Of a stretch of DNA of 64,000 nt, positions 34,378-43,199 are shown piece by piece. Position 1 is the first letter of the stretch. Every line of letters starts with the position of its first letter. Source of the DNA: Dichetophora obliterata (Eukaryota > Arthropoda > Insecta > Diptera > Sciomyzidae). Made by a program: the position numbers and the translations under genes. The stretch lies in the NCBI GenBank assembly GCA_963920525.1, contig OY986438.1, positions 81,802,877 through 81,866,876 on the forward strand, in the 5' to 3' direction. The notes beneath the pieces are model-generated. The model was not told the DNA's origin. It did not search any database and saw only the letters and a list, made by a program, of their open reading frames with translations.

Positions 34378-35275
34378 ATGGTTTGTGCTTAGCCTGGCTG
34401 CTCTGTAAGGGGTGAAACTGAGCGGCTTATATCATGCTGGTTTTGTGATAATGCTGTTCATACCAAATGTGCAGGCGTTACAGGCCGAGTTGCGGATTGT
34501 ATTGAGGAAGGTAAAGGGTTGCGTTGGTCTTGCGAGAAATGTAGATTGGCTGACATCAACTTCTACAAGCTTTTCAAGCAGACAAAGCAAGGCTTCTCTG
34601 AAATAAGTAAGGAACTTTCTTCGCTTTCTGCAAAATTTTTCAAATATCAGTCTCTTTTCGACGATTTTAAATATATTGAAGAGTCAATTCCTTCTCCCAA
34701 AAGGAAAAAAAACACATGTCTTTGCGTAGTAAGCAAAAAACGGATTCAACTCCAACTCTACATTCTTCTGTACATGACATTGCTGATGACATGGACATTG
34801 GTGGTATAACAGCCCCTCCACCTATTTTAACTTCTACTTTGAATACAGCAAACATATCGATTTCTGCTCCTTTGCCAGTGCTGGCACCTCCACCTTCATT
34901 GCCAGTCATGTCTTATGCCGAAACTGTTTCTCTTTCACCAACTTTGGTCGATTCCCAGGTTGTTCCTCTTACTACTAAGGTTTCTGTTCCACCTAAGCCA
35001 ATAATTGCAATTCCACCAACTAAATCAATCTTTGTTTCTCGCTTAGCTGCGGATACAACAGAGGTTGATATAGATTTTTTCATTAAATCAAAGTTGAATT
35101 GTTCCTTGCATCTTTCGGTTCATAAATTCAAATATTCAAATGTAAAATCGATTACTTCTTTTAGATTAACAGTTCCTGAAAATTTATTTAATTCTATAAT
35201 TGATGTAAACTTTTGGCCGCCTAACACAATTGTACGCGAATTTGAATTAAAAAGTATTCCAAGACCGGTAAATGT
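34378..35275 (+). pseudogene. LINE-A ORF1 with PHD-like zinc finger, broken
   Basis: ATG at 34378 followed by a stop at the fifth codon, then an open frame with Cys/His spacing of a PHD-type finger: PGC, SCWFC, HTKC and SCEKC at about residues 7-60. Next come a charged coiled-coil-like stretch (KLFKQTKQGFSEISKELSSL) and, after a shift in an A8 run near 34707, a Pro-rich linker (APPPILTS; LPVLAPPPSLP). It ends in an RRM-like part (SIFVSRLAADTTEVDIDFFI). ORF1 proteins of this layout bind the LINE RNA. The C-terminus and any zinc knuckles are deleted. Confidence 0.6.
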
Positions 35276-36869
35276 TGGACTTCTGATGCGCGAAATAAAA
35301 AAGTTTATAATTATAAGAAAACGGACTATGTAAAACTTAATTCCTTACTTTCGCAGACTGATTGGTCTCCAATTTTAACTAGCGGAACATCATACTCATA
35401 TTATGACGTCGAATCTTCTGTACAGTTTTTCAATGATACTCTGCAAAGGTGTTTCTTATTGTCCGTCCCAAAAAAAAGGTGTTTCTCCAATCCTTTAAAT
35501 CCACCCTGGCTAACAGATGATCTAAAGGCACTTAAAATTTTAAAAAATCGTTTATTTAAAAAATATAAAATATCTGGTTCTAGTTTAGACTTTGCTTCCT
35601 ATTCTTCTTCTTTCCTATTTTTCTTTGCTTCTTGTCGTAAAAGACACTCCTTGTCTTCCACCATTTCTGTCTCTCAACATGGCTTTCTGAAGGGTAGGTC
35701 CACTTCAACAAACCTCTTAGAGTTTACTACGCGTGTTATAAATGGTTTTACTTTTGGACTGCAGACTGATGTTATTTATACCGACTTTAGCAAAGCTTTC
35801 GACAGTGTTAATCATAATCTTCTTTTGAAAAAATCCACCTTATTGGGTTTCCTGTCACATTATTAAATTGGTTAAATTCGTATTTATCTAGACGTACTCA
35901 AAAGGTTTTATATAAGAATTCTCTTTCAAAAAGTATTTCGGTCACTTCTGGCTTCCTCAGGGCAGTCATCTTGGACCGGTTTTGTTTTAACTATTCATTA
36001 ATGATCTTCCTTCGGTAATAAAACACTGTAACGTCTTAATGTACGCTGACGACGTAAAACTTTTTCTTTGTTACAAATCACCCGAAGAACGACATCTTTT
36101 ACAATCTGATCTAAATAGACTTGTGGACTGGTATAGCTTAAATATATTAAATCTCAACTTAAAAAAATGTAGGCAAATGACATTCTCGAAAAGATCTGCT
36201 AGTAACATAAATTACACTATAAATTAAACTAACTTAGAAATAGTTTACAGTTTTCTCGATCTTGGTGTTATTATGGATTCAAAACTTCGCTTCAATTTCC
36301 ACGTTAATATGGTGATAAATAAGGCAAGAGGAGTCCTTGGTTTCATTAAAAGATGGGCTAAAGAATTCAGTGATTCCTTTACTACTAAATTATTATATAC
36401 CTCTCTCGTATGGCCAATTATTGAATATGCATCAGTTGTATGGAACCCACAATATAATGTCCACATCGACGCCATAGAATCCGTTCAAAAACAGTTTTTA
36501 CTTTTTGCTTTACGTCATAGTCGTTGGAACCCCAATATCATGCTTCCATCGTATGAAATACGCCTTAAAATTATTTTACTACCTTCCCTAAGAAGCAGAA
36601 GAATGATGCTTAATGTCATGTTTCTGTTTAAATTACTTCGTGGCGAGATTAATTCGGAATATCTCATCTCAGCTCTAAATTTGAACATCCCAAGAAGAGG
36701 AACTAGACATTTTCTGTTTTTCAAGTTAAGTCAGTGCAGTTCTAATTACGCTCTTCATGAACCTTTACGATGTATGTGCAGTGATTTCAATGATAACTTC
36801 AACATGATTAATTTTTCTAATTCGGTAGACGTCTTAAAACGGAAAATTATATTACATTCAAATAATTAA
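35276..36869 (+). pseudogene. LINE-A ORF2, reverse transcriptase remnant
   Basis: The sequence jumps from ORF1 into the post-endonuclease linker (KTDYVKLNSLLSQTDWSP), so the whole endonuclease is deleted. The RT then reads VSQHGFLKGRSTSTNLLEF and IYTDFSKAFDSVNH (first catalytic Asp). After a shift comes YADD at 36042 (LMYADDVKLF), then VIMDSKLRFNFHVN and a C-terminal domain PIIEYASVVWNPQYNVHIDA typical of Jockey-clade LINEs. Stops fall at 35864 and 36225. A further deletion lies near 35640 in the RT fingers. It cannot encode an active enzyme. Confidence 0.8.
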
Positions 36870-37213
36870 ATCAATTTAACTTCATCCTATTATACCTAAC
36901 GCAGTTTTATAACAATGTAATATTGGTAATTGAGATTGTTCTGTTTCTCCTTTTTGTCTCGATATTATGTTTTATAAATTAAGCACCATCAAATATGAAT
37001 CTTTTTAAAACTTACTTTTTAATTATTCAATATTTTAATTTTAAATCGAATTGGGATTTACGTGCTCACGTGGTTTCCTGGTAGACTGAACTCACACTAT
37101 CACCTGGATTGGTGTGCCAGAGTATATCTCTTTTCCACACAAGTTTATGCCTGCGTTGGCCCAAATGCATATCCAACTAATTGGGTTTTTGATTTGGCGG
37201 ATATGAGATTTAT
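36870..37213 (+). other. LINE-A 3' untranslated region, first part
   Basis: Non-coding sequence after the ORF2 stop, continuing at 45327 beyond the errantivirus. The 6 bases ATTTAT at 37208-37213 are the target duplicated by the errantivirus (second copy 45321-45326). Confidence 0.65.
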
Positions 37214-37328
37214 TGTTATAATAAAGCCCTTACCACTAATCTAATTTTTATGTTCTCATAAACAAATATGCAGACTTATAAAATACCTGCAACACAATTT
37301 AAGCCAAATTTAAATTGTTCTCATAAAA

Positions 37329-37605
37329 ATTGCATTTCCGTTCACACAGACAAAATTCTCTGGAAACGAAAATGCAATAAATAAATTTAATTAATAAAAA
37401 TGAAACCTTGCACTTCCGGCAAAGTTAAATAAGTTCTTAAGAAATGTTTTCGCCAATTATTGGCTAATTGCATTTCCGTTCACACAGACAAAATTATCTG
37501 GAAACGAAAATGCAACAAATAAATTTAAATCAATATAAAAATGAAACGTTGCACTTAAAATACTTCTGAAGAAATATTTTCAACAATTATTGGCTAATAA
37601 TTCTA
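37329..37605 (+). repeat. 138-bp direct repeat inside the LTR (U3)
   Basis: Units 37329-37466 and 37467-about 37605 share ATTGCATTTCCGTTCACACA, GAAACGAAAATGCAA and AATTATTGGCTAAT. They are diverged by point changes and a small gap. Its position upstream of the TATA box fits a duplicated enhancer. The same pair is in the 3' LTR. Confidence 0.85.
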
Positions 37606-37672
37606 AAGAATTATTAACCAATACAAATAAACACCCTATCGATGAAAATTGCAAGACTAGCAATTAAGTTAA

Positions 37673-37710
37673 TATAAATACCACCCAAAAATATTTTTAA
37701 GACCAGTTAG
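37673..37710 (+). promoter_or_regulatory. LTR core promoter
   Basis: TATAAATA at 37673-37680 and CCAGTTAG about 30 bp downstream, a TATA plus initiator arrangement typical of gypsy-group LTRs. The start site near 37704 is inferred. Confidence 0.5.
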
Positions 37711-37820
37711 TAATTTACCTTCGAAAGATCGAAGACCAAAATAATTAATTCAATAAAGGTTTAATTTAAAAGAAATAAAAATTTGTTTTTTTTTATTTTT
37801 TTTAAAATCGAAACTAAAAC

Positions 37821-37838
37821 TGGCGCAGTCGGCAGGAT
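37821..37838 (+). promoter_or_regulatory. Primer-binding site, tRNA-Ser type
   Basis: TGGCGCAGTCGGCAGGAT directly overlaps the LTR end and matches the 3' end of an insect tRNA-Ser as used by 17.6/297-type elements. It primes minus-strand DNA synthesis. Confidence 0.8.
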
Positions 37839-37895
37839 ATTCGCGTGTATCCTTTTTTCAAGTAAAGAAAAAATATATATTCGTTTTTACGATTA

Positions 37896-37904
37896 AACGT
37901 GAGT
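37896..37904 (+). promoter_or_regulatory. Candidate splice donor for env mRNA
   Basis: AAC|GTGAGT at 37896-37904 is a good donor match in the untranslated leader. Errantivirus env is expressed from a spliced RNA. The matching acceptor is at 43191. Which donor is used is an inference. Confidence 0.35.
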
Positions 37905-37916
37905 GTCCTTTCTTTT

Positions 37917-38117
37917 GCATAAAAGATTGTGCAAAAGTGAACTAAAATAGCATAAAAGATTATGCAAAAAATTAACTAAACTGCATTAAAGATTATGCAA
38001 AAAGTGAACTAAAACAACATAAAAGATTATGCAAAAAATTAACTAAACTGCATTAAAGATTATGCAAAAAGTGAACTAAAACGGCATAAAAGATTATGCA
38101 AGAAGTGAACTAAATGA
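37917..38117 (+). repeat. Six-unit 33-34-bp hairpin repeat in leader
   Basis: Six tandem units of the form GCATAAAAGATTATGC then AAAAAGTGAACTAAAAC. In most units GCATAA and TTATGC can pair into a small hairpin with an AAGA loop. Units alternate between two subtypes (AAGTGAACTA and AATTAACTA), suggesting duplication of a dimer. Confidence 0.85.
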
Positions 38118-38304
38118 AAATAGCGAAAATTATTTTAAATTGCAAAAACCAGAAAGACAATAAAACAAAATCCGTTTTAATTTATATATGGACAAATTGT
38201 GGACAATTTTTTTTTCCAAATAAAGTTTAAAAAAAAAAAAAAATTTTAACATTAAGTGGAAAACTTTTTCAAATTAAACAACACAAAACTAAGAAATTTT
38301 TGTG

Positions 38305-38517
38305 ATGCCAAAACCAAAAAATCCTATAAAAACATATGAAGAACTCGAATTAGAAGGATTTGAAGAAAAAGAACCAAACACTGCCGCCAAGATAAAGTGC
38401 ATGAAAATAATTTGGAAAACAATTAACAAGACAGGAACTCCAACAGAAGCAGATTACGATAACGATTTACTACTCATAAGCGAAACGATCGCACTTATTG
38501 AAAAATTCGCACACTAA
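38305..38517 (+). CDS. Errantivirus leader ORF A, 70 residues
   Basis: An acidic N-terminal stretch (TYEELELEGFEEKEPNTAAK) follows a basic start MPKPKNPIK. It ends IALIEKFAH. The ATG at 38305 is the first in the leader after the hairpin array. Its stop codon overlaps the start of the next small frame (TAATG). I recognise no domain. Coding status is supported by the clean frame and codon use like gag and pol, but it is short. It could be a decayed or genuine accessory protein of the element. Confidence 0.4.
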   Translation: MPKPKNPIKTYEELELEGFEEKEPNTAAKIKCMKIIWKTINKTGTPTEADYDNDLLLISETIALIEKFAH

Positions 38518-38726
38518 TGCTACCAGAAGACATCACCAAGCACTCCAAAAGTTACCTGCCCATATCATCATTCACCGCACTACCACTAAGAGACGGAGCC
38601 AGACCAATAGAACTACACATTTCCCAAAGCACCTTAGAGGACCCCAACTTCGAAGAATATAGAAAGGAGGCCCATTACAGACTTTACTATTACAAGCACT
38701 TACTAAAGGATAAAACCAGTAAATAA
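38517..38726 (+). CDS. Errantivirus leader ORF B, 69 residues
   Basis: Starts at the ATG of TAATG, one base overlapping the stop of leader ORF A, in the -1 frame. The sequence MLPEDITKHSKSYLPISSF then a basic, Tyr-rich end (YRKEAHYRLYYYKHLLKDK) has no family I recognise. The stop-start overlap suggests coupled translation or a former single frame split by one base. It ends 163 bp before the gag ATG. Confidence 0.4.
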   Translation: MLPEDITKHSKSYLPISSFTALPLRDGARPIELHISQSTLEDPNFEEYRKEAHYRLYYYKHLLKDKTSK

Positions 38727-38889
38727 TTTTCATTTTTGTATTTATTTGTATTTATTTAACCTAAAATTTAGTACAGTAAGAACAATAGTAATCTTTAAGC
38801 GTACAACAATTTAAAAACATAATTAACCAAAAATATATATAAGTATTTTCCTTGAATTAAAAGTAAAGAAGAAATATACTTATAATAAA

Positions 38890-39882
38890 ATGGCAGTAAA
38901 CCAAGTAACTTTCAATCCTATTAAATATTTAGGTAGCCTACCAGAATTTCATGGAGATCCAAGAGATCTTCCAAACTTTATAAACCTTATAGAAAGAGTG
39001 CACCCAGTACTGACAACTTTCGACGAACTTGGACAGGGAATATTTTCTGACTTAATAAAAAGCAAACTCAAAGGAAAAGCGAGGGAAATCATCGAAATCA
39101 ATTGCCAAGCCGTATCTTGGCAAGAAATCAAACAGGTCCTTCAAAATAATTTCGGGGATAGATTAAGTATAGATGAATTATTTGACGAGTTGAGAGCTAC
39201 AATTTTTAAAACAAATAGTGTAGAATTCTTTAATGAAATAAAAAGCAAACTTAGAAGGCTAAACAATAAAACCCAATTCATCCTTGGAGCAGAAGGTGGA
39301 TCAAAAACCGTTGCTCAGAACAATATACGAACCGCATTAAATATTTTTAAGGCCAAAATTCCAGAACCCATGAAGACAATCCTGGCCTGTAGAAACCCAG
39401 ATTCATTAGAAAAAGCGATGAACATAATTTTCGAATCAGGATATGCTTACAACAACCCACAAAATGTCCAACCACGTAGACGAGATTTTCAACAAACTGG
39501 ACAAAATAGACAATATTTACCATCAAATAGACAGAACGTCCCTCATCAAAACAGACAACACTTTCAAACAAACAGACAAAACTACTCTCAAGAAAACATA
39601 TCACAGAACAGGATAAATCCCCAACAAAATAGAAACCAAAACTTCACACAACAAAACACATCACATTCCTTCCAGAATAGGATAAATCCCCAACAGAATA
39701 GAAATCAAAGCTTAACACAACAAAACACACAATATTCTTTCCAGAATAGACCAAATTTTCAACCGCATAGAAACCATACTCAAAATCTTCAATTCCCTCT
39801 CGCAGAACCAATGGAAATCGGTAAACTAGAGGTAGAACAAAATTTTCATTTACCAGCCTCCGGAACGAACTACCACATATAA
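38890..39882 (+). CDS. gag: Errantivirus Gag (330 residues)
   Basis: Structural polyprotein that assembles the particle and packages the RNA. Residues about 1-185 form a helical capsid-type region (YLGSLPEFHGDPRDLPNFIN near the start; LKGKAREIIEINCQAVSWQE). Residues about 190-310 are an Asn/Gln/Arg-rich tail with a tandem repeat of QNRINPQQNRNQ and no CCHC zinc knuckle, as in several insect gypsy elements. The start is chosen at ATG 38890 in ATAAAATGG. Pol follows in the -1 frame and overlaps the gag end; the slip site is at 39840. Complete frame, no stops. Confidence 0.85.
   Translation: MAVNQVTFNPIKYLGSLPEFHGDPRDLPNFINLIERVHPVLTTFDELGQGIFSDLIKSKLKGKAREIIEINCQAVSWQEIKQVLQNNFGDRLSIDELFDELRATIFKTNSVEFFNEIKSKLRRLNNKTQFILGAEGGSKTVAQNNIRTALNIFKAKIPEPMKTILACRNPDSLEKAMNIIFESGYAYNNPQNVQPRRRDFQQTGQNRQYLPSNRQNVPHQNRQHFQTNRQNYSQENISQNRINPQQNRNQNFTQQNTSHSFQNRINPQQNRNQSLTQQNTQYSFQNRPNFQPHRNHTQNLQFPLAEPMEIGKLEVEQNFHLPASGTNYHI
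39840..39846 (+). promoter_or_regulatory. -1 frameshift slip site for gag-pol
   Basis: A AAT TTT in the gag frame (CAA AAT TTT CAT) fits the X XXY YYZ rule for -1 slippage, twelve codons before the gag stop, and leads directly into the protease frame. A downstream structure could not be judged by eye. Confidence 0.6.
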
Positions 39883-42800
39883 ACATCGTAACAAAGCTAG
39901 GAACCCTTAAGTTCATAATAGATAGTGGAGCAACCCATTCCATCATTAATCCTGGAATTTGCCATCCCAAATGGTATTTACCACCAAAACAAGTAAACAT
40001 CAAAACACTTCAAAATACGATCAGTACCACAAGAAAAGTAAGAATCCCATTATTCTCTGAACTTGGTGACCCTAATGAGGAAGCTGAATTCATAGTTTGT
40101 AAATTTCACGATATATACGACGGCATAATAGGAAACGATATTCTTAAGAGAACCGAAGCCATAATTGATTACAAAAAGAACCAAATAGAAATTAACAACA
40201 AAAAAATTCCTATTATATTTGGCCAAACCATGAGCATCCCAGTAAGCCAAAAGGAAGGTCTTACATACGTTAAACAAACTACAGTAAACAACATTACAAT
40301 CGAAGAAGGAATCTACGAAACAAATAATTACAAAATAGAAATACCAGTATACGAAAAATTAGTACTGAGAGAAAACAATCAAATAGAACCCATAGAAACT
40401 ACGATTATTAATAATGAAAACTTCAACATTATAGAAGAAACTGTAAGTAAACCTATCCATGAACAAATTCGAATGGACCATCTAAACTTAGAAGAAAAAC
40501 GAAATCTAATAAAAATCATTAATCAATATTCGGATACATTTTATAAGGAAAATAATCCCCTCTCATTTACAAACGAAGTAAAACATAATATTCGTACAAT
40601 AAATGACATCCCAATACATGTTAAGTCATACAGATACCCATTCATACATAAAACCGAAATAAATAAGCAAATTCAAGAAATGTTAGATAATAAAATAATT
40701 AGACATAGTAACTCCCCATATTCTGCACCAGTATGGATCGTCCCTAAGAAGGCAGACGCTAGTGGTAAGGAAAAATGGAGACTAGTTATAGATTACCGTA
40801 AGTTGAATGAAGTAACGATAGACGATCGTTATCCCATTCCAAATATAGATGAAATTCTTGACAAATTAGGAAGATGTCAATACTTTACGACCCTCGATTT
40901 AGCCAAAGGATTCCATCAAATTGAAATCAGTGAAAATGATATTCAGAAAACTGCATTTAGTGTAGAAAACGGCCATTATGAATTTCTCAGAATGCCTTTC
41001 GGACTGAAGACAGCCCCGGCAACTTTCCAGAGATTGATGAATAATGTCCTAAAAGAACATATAAATAAGATATGTTTGGTATACTTAGATGATGTAATCA
41101 TCTTCTCAACTTCATTACAAGAACATCTTATTGCAATCAATAAAGTTCTATACACTTTAAGGGAAGCAAACCTCAAAATACAGTTAGACAAATCAGAATT
41201 CCTAAAGAAAGAAACCGACTTTCTCGGGCATATTGTAACACCAAATGGTATCAAACCAAACCCTAAGAAAATTGAATGTGTGCAAAAATTTCCTATTCCG
41301 AAAACAAATAAGCAAATTAAACAGTTTTTAGGTCTAACGGGCTACTACCGCAAATTCATTAAAGATTACTCTTTAATTGCTAAACCCATGACTAAATATT
41401 TGAAAAAAGACGCCAAAATAGACATAAAAAATCAAGATTATATAAACAGCTTTGAGACTCTTAAAACAATTTTAACAAACGACCCTATTCTACGATACCC
41501 TGATTTTAATAAAAATTTTACCCTCACAACCGATGCAAGCAACTTCGCTCTTGGAGCAATCCTCTCCCAAGAAAACCATCCGATCTGTTTCGCTAGTAGA
41601 ACACTCAACGAACATGAGATAAACTACAGCACTATAGAAAAAGAATTGCTAGCAATAATTTGGGCAACAAAATATTTCCGACCATACCTTTTCGGTCGTA
41701 AATTCACAATCGAAACTGATCACAAGCCCCTTACATGGCTTTTTTCTATCAAGGAACCAAATTCGAAATTAGTAAGATGGAGGTTAAAATTATCTGAATT
41801 TGATTATGAAATAAAATACAAGAAAGGAACGCAGAACAGTAATGCAGACGCGCTATCTAGAATCGAACCCGAATCTATCAACATAAATACACTAGAAGCC
41901 AGTCTTACAACAATAAAAGAAACTTCATCCCCAATAAACCTATTTAAAAATCAATTGGTGATAAATAAATCCTCATCAGGATCGTTAAAAATAAAGAATA
42001 TAAATATATTTAATAATAAGAGAAAAATTATATATACTAAGGATTTAGATAGAGAAACAACAATAACACTTCTGAAAAACCACTTTAACCCTAAAGGACT
42101 AAATGCCATATTGATAGACGATGAATTTTACCAAATTTTCCAAACAGTCCACAACGAACTATTTCCCACACTTAGGACGATTAGATGTAAGAAAATACTT
42201 AGAGACATGACAGATGAAGAACAACTTGCTAGATTGATTGAAGAAGAACATAAAAGAAATAACCACAGGGGAATAGATCAAGTTTACAAGGAATTAATAA
42301 ATGAAATTTATCACCCTAACTTAAAGACACGAATCACTATGTTCATAAATAACTGCGAAATATGCAATATTGAGAAATACAATAGAAAACCATTAAAAAT
42401 TCCTCTTAAAATTACCGAAACTCCTTACAAGCCAAACGAAATAATTCATATAGATGTTTTCTATACTCTCGAGAAACAAATGTTTCTCACATTCATCGAT
42501 AAATTTACAAAACATGCCCAAGCATATAAAATCTCACATAGATCTTGGACAGAATTCAAATCAAAAATACTGCAATATATTAGTACCCAAGGAAAAATGA
42601 CAAAAATAGTAGCAGACAACGAGCTAGGATTTAAAGCCATTCCAATTAGGGAATTTTTAGACAATGAAGGAATCCAAATACACTTTACATCAAATAGTAA
42701 CCATACTTCTAACGCAGACATTGAAAGACTACATAACACTATTAACGAACACATTAGATTACTAAAACATGACGATAGAAATAAGACAGATACAGTAGAA

Positions 42801-42947
42801 GAAAAAATACTTCGTATCATAAGTTTCTATAACAATTCCATTCATAGCACAACTAACCTAAGACCAATCGACTTCATTAATGGAAAAATTACATTAGACA
42901 AATATCCCGAAATAGCAAGTAAGATTCAACAAAAAAAGAACATATAA
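39843..42947 (+). CDS. pol: Errantivirus Pol (protease, RT, RNase H, integrase)
   Basis: Made as a Gag-Pol fusion by -1 slippage. Domains in order: aspartic protease (IIDSGATHS at 39915-39941, IIGNDIL later); reverse transcriptase with WRLVIDYRKLNEVT, TTLDLAKGFHQIEI, FGLKTAPATFQRLM and catalytic YLDD at 41082-41093; RNase H with TTDASNFALGAILS, EKELLAIIWA and TDHKPLTWL; integrase with an HHCC finger (HKRNNHRG ... CEICN), then Asp in IHIDVF, Asp in VADNEL and Glu in NADIERLHN. The frame ends early at 42947 and the integrase C-terminal part lies in the -1 frame (42938-43180). Within the frame I see no disabling change at catalytic residues. Confidence 0.9.
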   Translation, partial: FSFTSLRNELPHINIVTKLGTLKFIIDSGATHSIINPGICHPKWYLPPKQVNIKTLQNTISTTRKVRIPLFSELGDPNEEAEFIVCKFHDIYDGIIGNDILKRTEAIIDYKKNQIEINNKKIPIIFGQTMSIPVSQKEGLTYVKQTTVNNITIEEGIYETNNYKIEIPVYEKLVLRENNQIEPIETTIINNENFNIIEETVSKPIHEQIRMDHLNLEEKRNLIKIINQYSDTFYKENNPLSFTNEVKHNIRTINDIPIHVKSYRYPFIHKTEINKQIQEMLDNKIIRHSNSPYSAPVWIVPKKADASGKEKWRLVIDYRKLNEVTIDDRYPIPNIDEILDKLGRCQYFTTLDLAKGFHQIEISENDIQKTAFSVENGHYEFLRMPFGLKTAPATFQRLMNNVLKEHINKICLVYLDDVIIFSTSLQEHLIAINKVLYTLREANLKIQLDKSEFLKKETDFLGHIVTPNGIKPNPKKIECVQKFPIPKTNKQIKQFLGLTGYYRKFIKDYSLIAKPMTKYLKKDAKIDIKNQDYINSFETLKTILTNDPILRYPDFNKNFTLTTDASNFALGAILSQENHPICFASRTLNEHEINYSTIEKELLAIIWATKYFRPYLFGRKFTIETDHKPLTWLFSIKEPNSKLVRWRLKLSEFDYEIKYKKGTQNSNADALSRIEPESININTLEASLTTIKETSSPINLFKNQLVINKSSSGSLKIKNINIFNNKRKIIYTKDLDRETTITLLKNHFNPKGLNAILIDDEFYQIFQTVHNELFPTLRTIRCKKILRDMTDEEQLARLIEEEHKRNNHRGIDQVYKELINEIYHPNLKTRITMFINNCEICNIEKYNRKPLKIPLKITETPYKPNEIIHIDVFYTLEKQMFLTFIDKFTKHAQAYKISHRSWTEFKSKILQYISTQGKMTKIVADNELGFKAIPIREFLDNEGIQIHFTSNSNHTSNADIERLHNTINEHIRLLKHDDRNKTDTVEEKILRIISFYNNSIHSTTNLRPIDFINGKITLDKYPEIASKIQQKKNI

Positions 42948-43180
42948 TAGAAAAACTTAATAAAGACAGAGTAGATCAAGTTATAGAACCTGGTCCGAAT
43001 TTCATTAAAGAAATAAGAGGTGGAAAAAACCACTCGAAGTACAGGAAGGTCGTTGCAGATAAAATAGATACTGACCATGTCATTGATAACAAAACAGGCC
43101 TCAAATATTATACGTCTCATGTAAAACCTAAGAAAAAATTTCAAGACAATGCAAACCCTACAATAAAAGCCAAAACTTAA
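42938..43180 (+). CDS. pol: Integrase C-terminal domain in -1 frame
   Basis: An 80-residue continuation with VIEPGPNFIKEIRGG and KNHSKYRKVVADKIDTDH, then THVKPK-like SHVKPKKKF, the usual C-terminal integrase tail of gypsy-group elements. It is reached from the pol frame by one base back at an A AAA AAG heptamer (42932-42938). Either a one-base loss in the A7 run or true slippage would explain this; the former is simpler. Confidence 0.6.
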   Translation, partial: EHIIEKLNKDRVDQVIEPGPNFIKEIRGGKNHSKYRKVVADKIDTDHVIDNKTGLKYYTSHVKPKKKFQDNANPTIKAKT

Positions 43181-43192
43181 TTTTTTTTACAG
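43181..43192 (+). promoter_or_regulatory. Splice acceptor for env mRNA
   Basis: A run of eight T followed by ACAG at 43181-43192, right after the pol stop and 7 bases before the env ATG at 43200. This is a textbook acceptor position for errantivirus env. Confidence 0.6.
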
Positions 43193-43199
43193 ATCCAAA

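Larger units (their letters stand above)
37214..37821 (+). repeat. 5' LTR
   Basis: Runs TGTTATAATAAAG to AAACTAAAACT. Elements inside: a 138-bp internal direct repeat starting at 37329 and 37467 (each beginning ATTGCATTTCCGTTCACACA), TATAAATA at 37673, an initiator-like CAGTTA near 37704, and AATAAA at 37752 for polyadenylation. Confidence 0.95.

Noticed and set aside
37062..37244. 60-codon frame running into the 5' LTR
   Set aside because: Created by the errantivirus insertion into the LINE 3' region; it borrows LTR codons.
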